DNA of 11,256 nt from CBDUMN01 sp965368335 (lineage in GTDB: Bacteria; Pseudomonadota; Alphaproteobacteria; Rhodospirillales; JAPHRK01). The DNA is taken from positions 1 to 11,256 of the forward strand of contig CBDUMN010000106.1 in NCBI GenBank assembly GCA_965368335.1, given 5' to 3'. Made by a program: the position numbers and the translations under genes. The notes below the pieces were generated by a model that was given only the letters and a program-made list of their open reading frames with translations, made no database searches and was not told the DNA's origin. Within the stretch, counting starts at the first letter, position 1. Each line of letters starts with the position of its first letter. Below are positions 1-6,689 of the stretch, piece after piece.

Positions 1-315
1 AATCTGATCGCGCTTGGCAAAGGGTATGCAGGTAACCTCTAAAAGCCCTTCGGCGTTTTCGCGGGGCAAGCTGACCGTGCCCGAGACCGTGCGCAGGCGA
101 TGGCGGGTTTCTTTCAGTAACTCGCCCAGTTCCGGGGCTTCGCTCGCTTCGTAGCGGTCGCGCAGTTCCCGGCCCTTGGGATTGGTCAGCCGCACCTCTC
201 CATCGAACCCGAACAACAAGGCCGCGCCGGGGTGTCCGGCGATCAGGGCTTTGTCCGGCACTTTGGGGCGCAGGTCTGCGACGGCAGCCTCCTTGGGCGA
301 AGAATTCGTGCTCAT
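1..315 (-). CDS. PAS-like signalling protein, N-terminal part only (runs off left edge)
   Basis: The frame opens with ATG at 313-315 on the minus strand and stays open for 105 codons to the window edge, so only the N-terminus is visible. After a polar leader (MSTNSSPKEA), residues about 25-105 read like a PAS fold: a hydrophobic strand (AALLFGFDGEVRLTNPKG) of the kind that opens PAS domains, then helices and a strand ending in LLEVTCIPF. It starts 9 bases after the stop of the EAL-domain gene, with no strong ribosome binding site of its own, so co-transcription and translational coupling are likely. The output domain lies outside the window; it could be a histidine kinase, a GGDEF/EAL protein or another PAS-based regulator. 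The coding frame is fairly certain; the PAS call is by eye and moderate. Confidence 0.7.
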   Translation of the reverse strand, partial: MSTNSSPKEAAVADLRPKVPDKALIAGHPGAALLFGFDGEVRLTNPKGRELRDRYEASEAPELGELLKETRHRLRTVSGTVSLPRENAEGLLEVTCIPFAKRDQI

Positions 316-324
316 GGATTCTTT

Positions 325-2049
325 TTACCCCGTTCTCCGCTTTGAGAACAACTCCTTGCGGGGCAATGGGTCGAAATCTTTGATGTTTTTTGAGGGTTTA
401 CCGAAAAGATAGCCCTGAACGTAGTCCACGCCGCACTGCCGAACGAAGTCGAGGCCGCGCGGATCGTCAATCATCTCAGCGATGGTTTCAACCCCAAGTT
501 TCCGACAGAGTTCCGTCAATGCCGAGAGGAAGGCGCGCCCTTTGGGAACACTCATGGCGTTGCGCACGGCGCTGCCATCCAGTTTCACCACATCCACATC
601 AAGGGTGCTGAGATACTGAAAGCTCGCCGCTCCGGCGCCGAAATCGTCGAGGCAAACGTGGAAACCTTCGGTTCGCAAACTTTGAATAAACTCATCGGCC
701 GATTGCAAATCCGACATCCGGGCCGACTCGGTGATCTCGAACATGATCTTGTCGCTCACCCACTCATTATCCTTAAGCAGCCGATGAAGGGCGGTGACAT
801 AAGAGAGTGTGCCGACGGAATGGCCCGAGATGTTGACCGCCAGGCGGTATTTATTGGTGTTACGCGGCTGCTTACCGAGCCATTCAACCACTTTGGTCGC
901 CATGGCGATGTCAAACTCGTGGATCATCCCGGTTTCTTCGGCGAAGGTGATGTGGCGATAAGGCGATTCATCGCCGCCCCCTTCAACCTTGAAACGGGCC
1001 AGGGCTTCGTAGTGATGAATCTCACCGGTTTTGCAATCGATGATCGGCTGAAAAGCCACATCGAAAGCAGCCCCCGACACCACACTGCGGAAGTTTTCCA
1101 TCCAATCGGCGGCTTCGGCAGCCAGCGCGCCAATATTGGTCGATAGGGCCGTCAGGTCGAAATCCGTGCCTTCCTGCTCCCGGAACTTATTGATGGTATA
1201 GACCAGACCGCGGGCCATATCAGCGGGCGAAACGCCCGTATCGTTCATATCGACGGTCGCGGCCTTCACCTCAATCCCTTTGCCTTCGGGGTCGGCCCGG
1301 CGGGTCAATTCGGCAATCTGGCCCTTAATCTCGTCAATATCGGTCTCGGCGTCGTGGATCAGGCTGAACTTGTCATCGGCCAAACGAGCCGCCGAATCGC
1401 CGTTCGCCGAATTGGCCTTGAGACAGGCCCCCACCGAGGTCATCAGGGTGTGTTCGGCATCTTCGTCCAGACGTTCAGCCAGCTCTCCCATTTCAGGCAT
1501 GGCCACCATGGTGACCTTGACGTCCTGACCGGCCTCCTGCATCTGCTCGACCCGCTGAGTCGCGATTTCCTCAAAAGACTCGCCATCGAACAAACCGCTT
1601 TCAACGTCACGAATGACCGGTCCGCTCCCCTTAACCACGGCTGTCGGGGTTCCGGTTTTAAAGGCCAGGAAAAAATGGCTGTCGAGATCTTCGAGGCAAT
1701 AGCCCGCAAAGTCGAGGGGCGGCGTCATACCCCGCAGCCCCTCCAGGTGAACGGATACATTCTCAATGCGTCCCCGCTTGCGCGCAACGCCGAGCAATTG
1801 CTCGGCCAGGAAGCGGTCCTTTTCGGTCACAATATCGGCGAACGACCGTCCGATCAGTTCGTGGGCCTGCTTACCAAGCGCCGGCGCCGTCGCGCCGACG
1901 GCGAAAACGATGGTTCCCTCGGCATCGAGTTCAAACAAGAACTCCGCCCAGCAGAAAGCCAGGGCGACAAAGCGGTCGCGTTCGGCCTTCAGCTGCCGCT
2001 CCTTAACTGTTTCAAGTTCGCTTTTCGCCATGGCTACCATGCCATGCAC
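325..2049 (-). CDS. PAS / degenerate GGDEF / EAL cyclic-di-GMP phosphodiesterase
   Basis: A 574-residue cytoplasmic protein with no membrane segment. Residues about 25-130 look like a PAS sensor (LFELDAEGTIVFAVG, then GRSFADIV). Residues about 150-315 resemble a GGDEF domain whose signature is ruined: R222-L223 are followed by ADDKF at 224-228 where GGDEF is expected, so cyclase activity is unlikely. Residues about 328-560 are an EAL domain: E348 (EAL), N406, E438, E441, D468-D469 (DDFGAG), K489 (KLD), E525 and Q545 (QG). The spacing of these residues matches that remembered for the active phosphodiesterase RocR, so c-di-GMP hydrolysis to pGpG is probably retained. The start is GTG at 2047-2049, with GAAAGG five bases upstream; in-frame ATGs at 2038-2040 and 2029-2031 are alternatives. 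It is transcribed ahead of the PAS-like gene at the left edge. The signal sensed is unknown. Confidence 0.9.
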   Translation of the reverse strand: MHGMVAMAKSELETVKERQLKAERDRFVALAFCWAEFLFELDAEGTIVFAVGATAPALGKQAHELIGRSFADIVTEKDRFLAEQLLGVARKRGRIENVSVHLEGLRGMTPPLDFAGYCLEDLDSHFFLAFKTGTPTAVVKGSGPVIRDVESGLFDGESFEEIATQRVEQMQEAGQDVKVTMVAMPEMGELAERLDEDAEHTLMTSVGACLKANSANGDSAARLADDKFSLIHDAETDIDEIKGQIAELTRRADPEGKGIEVKAATVDMNDTGVSPADMARGLVYTINKFREQEGTDFDLTALSTNIGALAAEAADWMENFRSVVSGAAFDVAFQPIIDCKTGEIHHYEALARFKVEGGGDESPYRHITFAEETGMIHEFDIAMATKVVEWLGKQPRNTNKYRLAVNISGHSVGTLSYVTALHRLLKDNEWVSDKIMFEITESARMSDLQSADEFIQSLRTEGFHVCLDDFGAGAASFQYLSTLDVDVVKLDGSAVRNAMSVPKGRAFLSALTELCRKLGVETIAEMIDDPRGLDFVRQCGVDYVQGYLFGKPSKNIKDFDPLPRKELFSKRRTG

Positions 2050-2090
2050 CCCGACCTTTCACCCGGTTTTCGCCGGACGCATTCTTTTTG

Positions 2091-2148
2091 ATCAGAACCC
2101 ATTGTCTTTCTAAGGTGTTGCCTAAAAAATCAGAACGTCGCTAAAAAA
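2091..2148. repeat. Short direct repeats in the AT-rich divergent spacer
   Basis: ATCAGAAC occurs at 2091-2098 and again at 2129-2136, 38 bases apart. CTAAAAAA occurs at 2122-2129 and 2141-2148, 19 bases apart. They lie in the AT-rich spacer (about 2080-2260) between the EAL gene and the divergent nucleotidase gene. The second ATCAGAAC falls inside the spacer of a possible plus-strand promoter, so an operator role is conceivable, but A-rich words recur easily by chance here. Confidence 0.3.
2118..2147 (+). promoter_or_regulatory. Possible sigma70-type promoter for the HAD nucleotidase gene
   Basis: TTGCCT at 2118-2123 (4 of 6 to TTGACA) is followed 18 bases later by TAAAAA at 2142-2147 (4 of 6 to TATAAT), in the only clearly AT-rich stretch of the neighbourhood. 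If used with the ATG at 2279, the transcript would carry a leader of about 120 bases. The match is weak and rests on consensus alone. Confidence 0.3.
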
Positions 2149-2278
2149 AGTAAACGCCGCGCCAAGGGCAAAAACAACCTTAAAGATGAAAGTGGTGGCT
2201 ATTTCGCCTCTAAACAAGCTGCCATTTACCACAAAAAAAGAGTTGCTAGACGGCCCCGCCGCCCCCAGTCTTTGGGCC

Positions 2279-2953
2279 ATGGACACCATAACGCAAAAGA
2301 CTCTCACCAGCGCCGAAACCTGGATTTTCGACCTGGACAACACGCTCTATCCGGCCAAGACTGACTTATTCTCCCAGGTCGATGTGCGGATCCGCGATTA
2401 CATCGCCAATTTCCTCGATATGGAAAAGGACGCGGCCTACAAGCTGCAAAAGGACTATTTCCGCGAATACGGCACCACCATGCGCGGCCTGATGACCAAT
2501 CACGGCCTCGACCCCAGGCCATTTCTCGCCTACGTGCATGATATCGACGTCAGCCCGGTCATGCCTTCGCCCCATCTGGACGAAGCGCTTGAAAAACTGC
2601 CGGGCCGAAAAATCATCTACACCAACGCCTCCACCGCACATGCCGACCGCGTGATGAAACGGTTGGGCGTGGCGGAACACTTCTCCGGTGTTTTCGATAT
2701 TATCGATGCGGGCTACAACCCCAAGCCGGAGCCGGAGCCTTATCGTGAGTTGGTCAAACGCTTTGGTATCGACCCTAAAACCACCGTCATGGTCGAAGAT
2801 ATCGCCAGCAATCTCAAACCGGCCGCCGCCATGGGCATGTCGACGGTTTGGGTTCAGACCGGCAGCCGCCGGGGTGATGAAGATACAAGTCCCGACTATA
2901 TCCATCACGCCATTGACGATCTGGCCGATTGGCTGGGCGCGCTTGTGGGGTGA
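2279..2953 (+). CDS. HAD-superfamily hydrolase, pyrimidine 5'-nucleotidase type
   Basis: A 224-residue soluble HAD phosphatase of the SDT1-like pyrimidine 5'-nucleotidase group, expected to dephosphorylate UMP/CMP-like nucleotides; the exact substrate is inferred from family only. With this start, motif I is D18-L-D20-N-T (FDLDNTLYP), motif II is T115-N (IYTNAS), motif III is K149 (NPKPEP) and motif IV is E173-D174 with N178 (VEDIASN). An alpha-helical cap lies between motifs I and II. An in-frame ATG at 2186 would add 31 residues (255 in all), but family members normally have only about 8-15 residues before the TW-x-FDLDNTLYP block, so I prefer ATG 2279. Neither start has a good ribosome binding site. 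The gene sits just upstream of dapD on the same strand, an arrangement I recall from other alphaproteobacteria, but a probable terminator separates them. Confidence 0.85.
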   Translation: MDTITQKTLTSAETWIFDLDNTLYPAKTDLFSQVDVRIRDYIANFLDMEKDAAYKLQKDYFREYGTTMRGLMTNHGLDPRPFLAYVHDIDVSPVMPSPHLDEALEKLPGRKIIYTNASTAHADRVMKRLGVAEHFSGVFDIIDAGYNPKPEPEPYRELVKRFGIDPKTTVMVEDIASNLKPAAAMGMSTVWVQTGSRRGDEDTSPDYIHHAIDDLADWLGALVG

Positions 2954-2962
2954 ACCCCCTTA

Positions 2963-2991
2963 TTGACAGCCCCCTCCCGCCCCGCCATTGT
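2963..2991 (+). promoter_or_regulatory. Candidate dapD promoter
   Basis: A perfect TTGACA at 2963-2968 is followed, after a 17-base spacer, by CATTGT at 2986-2991 (3 of 6 to TATAAT). A start near 2998 would give dapD a leader of about 70 bases. The -10 match is weak, but the -35 box and spacing are good and a promoter is expected here. It overlaps the candidate terminator of the gene before. Confidence 0.45.
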
Positions 2992-3006
2992 GCGGGAAAT
3001 TTTTTT
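2981..3006 (+). terminator. Candidate rho-independent terminator after the HAD nucleotidase gene
   Basis: CCCGC at 2981-2985 pairs with GCGGG at 2992-2996 around the six-base loop CATTGT, followed by AAA and seven T at 3000-3006. It starts 28 bases after the nucleotidase stop. The all-GC stem is only 5 bp, so termination may be partial. Confidence 0.5.
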
Positions 3007-3067
3007 GCTTGCAGCATCAGCTGAAGCGGCGACCGCGCCGCATAACGTATAGAGGACACCTCAAGCC

Positions 3068-3910
3068 ATGTCGTATACCGAACTGGAAAAAGAAATTGAA
3101 ACCGCCTGGGACAACCGGGATTCCATCACGCCCGACACCACGGGCGCAGTCCGCGAGGCCATCGAAAAAGCTTTGGAAGCACTCGATTCGGGCAATCTGC
3201 GGGTCGCCGAAAAGAAAGACGGCGAATGGGCGGTCAATCAGTGGGCCAAAAAGGCCGTGCTGCTCTCCTTCCGCATCAACGACATGGAAACCATCGAACA
3301 CGGCCCCGGCGACGCCCGCTGGTTCGACAAAGTGCCCTCCAAGTTCGACGGCTGGGATGAAAGCACATTCCGTGCGGCCAAGTTCCGCGCCGTGCCGGGC
3401 TGCGTCGTCCGTCGCTCGGCCTTTATCGCGCCGGGCGCGGTGCTGATGCCTTCTTTCGTCAACCTGGGCGCCTACGTCGATGAAGGCACCATGGTCGATA
3501 CCTGGGCCACTGTCGGCTCCTGCGCCCAGATCGGCAAGAACGTCCATATCTCTGGCGGCGCGGGCATCGGCGGCGTGTTGGAGCCGCTACAGGCGGGTCC
3601 GGTGATCATTGAAGACAATTGCTTCATCGGCGCTCGCTCGGAAGTGGCCGAAGGCGTGATCGTCGAAGAAGGCGCTGTGCTTTCCATGGGCGTCTTCATC
3701 GGTCAGTCGACCAAGATCGTCAACCGCGAAACCGGCGAAGTCCTCTATGGTCGCGTTCCCGCCTATTCGGTGGTCGTGCCCGGCACCATGCCCGGCAAGC
3801 CGCTGCCCGACGGAACGCCCGGCCCCAACCTGGCCTGCGCGGTGATCGTCAAAACGGTCGATGAAAAGACCCGTTCGAAAACCTCGATCAACGAACTGTT
3901 GCGGGATTAA
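3068..3910 (+). CDS. dapD: 2,3,4,5-tetrahydropyridine-2,6-dicarboxylate N-succinyltransferase
   Basis: A 280-residue cytosolic enzyme of the usual family length. It transfers succinyl from succinyl-CoA to tetrahydrodipicolinate, the committed step of the succinylase branch to meso-diaminopimelate (peptidoglycan) and lysine. An alpha-helical N-terminal domain (about 1-100, with the SFRINDMETIE block) precedes hexapeptide repeats forming a left-handed beta-helix (about 108-240), including the signature ISGGAGIGGVLEP at 161-173. D144 (MVDTW) and E192 (ARSEV) correspond in position and spacing to the active-site Asp/Glu pair described for the mycobacterial enzyme. Family knowledge says the active form is a trimer. 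The ATG at 3068 follows AGAGGA at 3051-3056 with an 11-base gap. dapE begins 9 bases after its stop, so the two form an operon. Confidence 0.97.
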   Translation: MSYTELEKEIETAWDNRDSITPDTTGAVREAIEKALEALDSGNLRVAEKKDGEWAVNQWAKKAVLLSFRINDMETIEHGPGDARWFDKVPSKFDGWDESTFRAAKFRAVPGCVVRRSAFIAPGAVLMPSFVNLGAYVDEGTMVDTWATVGSCAQIGKNVHISGGAGIGGVLEPLQAGPVIIEDNCFIGARSEVAEGVIVEEGAVLSMGVFIGQSTKIVNRETGEVLYGRVPAYSVVVPGTMPGKPLPDGTPGPNLACAVIVKTVDEKTRSKTSINELLRD

Positions 3911-3919
3911 AGCACACCC

Positions 3920-5077
3920 ATGACCCGGCCCATCGACCCCATCGAGCTGACTCGTCAGCTCATTCGCCGCCCCAGCATCACCCCTGCCGACGCCGGGGCC
4001 TTGGGCGTTCTCGAAGAGGCGCTTAAGCCTCTGGGGTTTGCCTGTCGGCGGATGCCGTTCAGCGAGGCCGGGACGCCGGATGTGGACAACCTCTACGCCC
4101 GGATCGGCAGCGGCGGCAAGCATATCTGCTTTGCCGGGCATACCGATGTGGTGCCGGTGGGCGATGAGGCCGCTTGGCGGTTCGATCCCTTCGCCGCCGA
4201 AGTCGCCGATGGCATGGTTTACGGGCGTGGCGCAGTGGATATGAAAACTTCTATCGCCTGTTTCGCCGCCGCCGCCCAACACTATATGGCCGAAGCGGGC
4301 GACGGGTTTAACGGATCGATCAGCTTCCTCATCACCGGCGACGAAGAAGGCCCGGCGATCAACGGCACCAAGAAAATGCTCGAGGTGCTGGCCAACGAGG
4401 GGGAAACCTGGGACGGCTGCATCGTCGGCGAACCGACCAACCCGGAACATCTCGGCGAGATGATCAAGATCGGGCGGCGCGGTAGCCTCAATGGAGTGCT
4501 CACCGTTACCGGCACGCAAGGCCACACCGCCTATCCTCATCTGGCAGACAACCCGATCCCACGCACCGTCTGGATGCTCCGCGAAATCGTTGAGCACCTG
4601 CTCGACCAGGGCTCGGAACACTTCCAGCCTTCGACGCTCGAAATCACAACGGTCGATGTGGGCAACCCGGCGACCAATATGATTCCAGCCACGGTTACGG
4701 CCGGTTTCAACGTCCGGTTCAACGACCTTCATTCGGGCGCCGACGTGGAAAAATGGATCCGCGATCACTTCAACAAGGTCACCGCCGACTACGATCTTGA
4801 GATCGCCGTATCGGGCGAATCCTTCCTCACCCCGCCGGGCCCTCTCAGCGACGCCTTGCGCGTGGCGGCCGAAAAAGTCACCGGCCGCAAGCCCGAGCTT
4901 TCCACCTCGGGCGGCACGTCCGATGCCCGTTTCATCAAAGATTACTGCCCCGTAGCCGAGTTCGGCTTGATGAACGAAACCGCCCATAAGGTCGATGAGC
5001 GGGTCGCCGTCGCCGACATCACAGCGCTGACCGAGATTTATCGGTTGACCCTCAAATCACTGTTCGAAGCGCCATGA
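3920..5077 (+). CDS. dapE: Succinyl-diaminopimelate desuccinylase
   Basis: A 385-residue M20-family metallohydrolase that cleaves N-succinyl-LL-2,6-diaminopimelate to LL-DAP and succinate, two steps after DapD. The di-zinc ligands and catalytic base are in place: H74 with D76 (GHTDVVP), D107 (GAVDMK), E142-E143 (GDEEG, E142 as general base), E171 (GEPTNP) and H356 (ETAHKVDE). H201 (GHTAYPHLADNP) lies in the dimerisation/lid domain, about 180-295. The SGGTSDARF motif near 330-338 is characteristic of DapE within M20. The ATG at 3920 has only a weak ribosome binding site and lies 9 bases after the dapD stop, which suggests translation re-initiation. The last codons overlap the start of the next gene as ATGA. 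Confidence 0.96.
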   Translation: MTRPIDPIELTRQLIRRPSITPADAGALGVLEEALKPLGFACRRMPFSEAGTPDVDNLYARIGSGGKHICFAGHTDVVPVGDEAAWRFDPFAAEVADGMVYGRGAVDMKTSIACFAAAAQHYMAEAGDGFNGSISFLITGDEEGPAINGTKKMLEVLANEGETWDGCIVGEPTNPEHLGEMIKIGRRGSLNGVLTVTGTQGHTAYPHLADNPIPRTVWMLREIVEHLLDQGSEHFQPSTLEITTVDVGNPATNMIPATVTAGFNVRFNDLHSGADVEKWIRDHFNKVTADYDLEIAVSGESFLTPPGPLSDALRVAAEKVTGRKPELSTSGGTSDARFIKDYCPVAEFGLMNETAHKVDERVAVADITALTEIYRLTLKSLFEAP

Positions 5078-5661
5078 GTCCGTCGTCTGGCGAGGTCGCC
5101 TCAAGCCTATTCGGCGCTTACCGTTTGGCCCGGTTCGATCCCGAAGGCCTCAAGTTTTTCAACCTGTCGCTGGCCGGGTTCTGGAATTCTTTTTTCGCCG
5201 CCGTGATCGTTGCGCCGCTATTCGGACTGCTGGTTCTTTTGCAGTACGGCAACATCACCCTCGATCCCGCCCCCAGCCCGATCCGCTTCGGCTTCGCCCA
5301 CGGGATCGGCTACGTCATTTCCTGGACGGTCTTTCCCGTTCTAATGATTTCGGTGGCCAAGTTCCTGGGACGCGAGGTCCATTACGCCCGCTTCATCATC
5401 ACCTACAACTGGGCCTCGGTGCTGCAAAACGCCCTTTATATGCCGCTCGCCATTTTCGCCCAGATGGGGATGCTGTCGCCCGATGCAGGCACCTTTCTCG
5501 GGCTGATCGTCCTCACCGCCGTGCTGTTTTATGTCTGGTTCGTCACCCGAATCGCACTCGAGATCACCCCCGGCCGGGCCGCCGCCATCGTCTTTTTCGA
5601 TCTTGTGGTCAGCATCATCGTCACCAGTTGGACCGATACGGTCGCCTTGGGGCTTTCCTAG
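5074..5661 (+). CDS. Uncharacterised five-helix membrane protein coupled to dapE
   Basis: A 195-residue protein I cannot assign to a named family. After an N-terminal region with basic residues (AYRLARFDPEGLKFF), hydrophobic segments lie at about 36-57, 74-95, 112-131, 139-161 and 168-190, predicting an inner-membrane protein with about five helices and no signal peptide. There are no obvious catalytic motifs; a polar patch YNWASVLQN at about 111-119 within the third segment stands out. Its ATG overlaps the dapE TGA (ATGA at 5074-5077), so it is translationally coupled to dapE and transcribed in the dap operon. A loose Yip1-like or transporter-like character is possible, but no function can be given. 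Its TAG stop lies in CTAG and overlaps the stop of the convergent gene. Confidence 0.85.
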   Translation: MSPSSGEVASSLFGAYRLARFDPEGLKFFNLSLAGFWNSFFAAVIVAPLFGLLVLLQYGNITLDPAPSPIRFGFAHGIGYVISWTVFPVLMISVAKFLGREVHYARFIITYNWASVLQNALYMPLAIFAQMGMLSPDAGTFLGLIVLTAVLFYVWFVTRIALEITPGRAAAIVFFDLVVSIIVTSWTDTVALGLS

Positions 5662-5936
5662 AAATTCAGCCAGGTGGCGATCGCGCCGATGCCGATCAGG
5701 CTCATCAGCAGGGGTGAGGTGACGATTCCGAGCAGCGCCAGCAGAATGCCGGTGATGCCCCAGCCGATTTGGCCGATGAACAGAGCGATCACCGAGCAGA
5801 CTAGGCCGATAATGGTGAAAACGGCGCTAAAGGGAATGCCGATGACGCCCAGAATCACGGCGGCCCAGCCCATGAGCGGCTTTTTCTCTTCCTGAACCTG
5901 CTGCAAGCTCAATTGGATTTTGTCGTCATCGTTCAT
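5658..5936 (-). CDS. Small hydrophobic membrane protein, unknown function
   Basis: A 92-residue protein with a short acidic/polar N-terminus (MNDDDKIQLSLQQVQEEKKP, residues 1-20) followed by almost continuous hydrophobic sequence rich in Gly, Ile and Leu (21-90), enough for two to three membrane helices. It is superficially like small DUF4190-type membrane proteins, but I cannot confirm the family. The start is well supported: AGGAG at 5943-5947 lies 6 bases before the ATG and overlaps the truA stop codon, so this is the last gene of the fmt-truA operon. The polar N-terminus reads as a genuine protein start. Its stop overlaps that of the convergent membrane-protein gene. Confidence 0.8.
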   Translation of the reverse strand: MNDDDKIQLSLQQVQEEKKPLMGWAAVILGVIGIPFSAVFTIIGLVCSVIALFIGQIGWGITGILLALLGIVTSPLLMSLIGIGAIATWLNF

Positions 5937-5942
5937 GGCACT

Positions 5943-5947
5943 CTCCT
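5943..5947 (-). promoter_or_regulatory. Ribosome binding site overlapping the truA stop codon
   Basis: AGGAG on the minus strand lies 6 bases before the ATG of the 92-residue membrane protein. The first two bases of the motif are the last two of the truA TAG, so ribosomes finishing truA end on the next gene's binding site. Confidence 0.7.
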
Positions 5948-6689
5948 AATAGCGCACTTCAACCAGATAGAGCCCGCAGGCGGGTGCGGTGGGCCCGCCG
6001 GCCCGGCGGTCGCGGGCTTCCAATGCGGCTTTCACGTCGTCGCGGGTCCATTTTCCTTCGCCGACCAATTTCAGCGTCCCGACGATGTTGCGCACCTGAT
6101 GATGCAGAAAAGATCGAGCCCGAACGTTAATCCGTATTTCATCACCGTCGCGCCAGATATCAATCATATCAAGCGTACGGACGGGACTGTCGGCCTGGCA
6201 TTCGGTGGCGCGGAAGCTTGTGAAATCGTGCTTGCCGAGCAAGACGGTCGCCGCATCGCGCATGGCCTTGTAGTCGAGATCGACCCGCACTTCCCAGACC
6301 TTGCCTTTCTCCAGCGCAGCCGGAGAGCGGCGGTTGAGGATACGGTAAAGATAGGCGCGCTCAGTCGCCGAAAAACGGGAATTGAAATCATCGTCCACCG
6401 TTTCGGCCTTTAGCACCGAAATAGGGTGCGGCTTGACGTGGAAGTTAATGGCGTCGCGCACCGTATCGGCGGGAAAATACTTGGCCGTATCGAAATGAGC
6501 CACCTGACCCATGGCGTGAACGCCCGCATCCGTCCGCCCCGCCCCATGAAGTCGATGCGGCGCGCCCGCCGGATCGAATCGGTCGATGGCCTCTTCCATC
6601 ACCTGCTGCACCGCGAGTCCGTTTTCCTGGCGTTGCCAGCCGACAAAGGGCCCGCCGTCGTGCTCGATGGTCAGCTTATAACGCGGCAT
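5946..6689 (-). CDS. truA: tRNA pseudouridine(38-40) synthase
   Basis: A 247-residue cytosolic enzyme of normal family length that converts uridines 38, 39 and 40 in the tRNA anticodon stem-loop to pseudouridine. The catalytic aspartate is D54 in GAGRTDAGVHA. Other family blocks visible are the N-terminal YKLTIEHDGGPFVGWQRQ, the FNSRFSATERAYLYRI stretch, HDFTSF, and the C-terminal RSFLHHQVRNIVGTL. The ATG at 6687-6689 has AAAGGAA about 9-10 bases upstream. The gene start overlaps the end of fmt by 19 bases in another frame, and the stop overlaps the ribosome binding site of the following small membrane protein, so all three are probably one transcript. Confidence 0.97.
   Translation of the reverse strand: MPRYKLTIEHDGGPFVGWQRQENGLAVQQVMEEAIDRFDPAGAPHRLHGAGRTDAGVHAMGQVAHFDTAKYFPADTVRDAINFHVKPHPISVLKAETVDDDFNSRFSATERAYLYRILNRRSPAALEKGKVWEVRVDLDYKAMRDAATVLLGKHDFTSFRATECQADSPVRTLDMIDIWRDGDEIRINVRARSFLHHQVRNIVGTLKLVGEGKWTRDDVKAALEARDRRAGGPTAPACGLYLVEVRY

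Noticed and set aside
2043..2045. ATG near the start of the EAL gene on the minus strand
   Set aside because: It is out of frame with the EAL protein; the in-frame choices are GTG 2049, ATG 2040 and ATG 2031.
1354..2091. A 245-codon open frame on the plus strand across the EAL gene
   Set aside because: It is antisense to a well-supported PAS/GGDEF/EAL protein and is composition-driven.
3587..4987. A 466-codon open frame on the minus strand across dapD/dapE
   Set aside because: It lies antisense to two unmistakable genes; its composition (many Gly, His, Asp, Arg runs) is that of the reverse frame of GC-rich coding DNA, with no recognisable domain.
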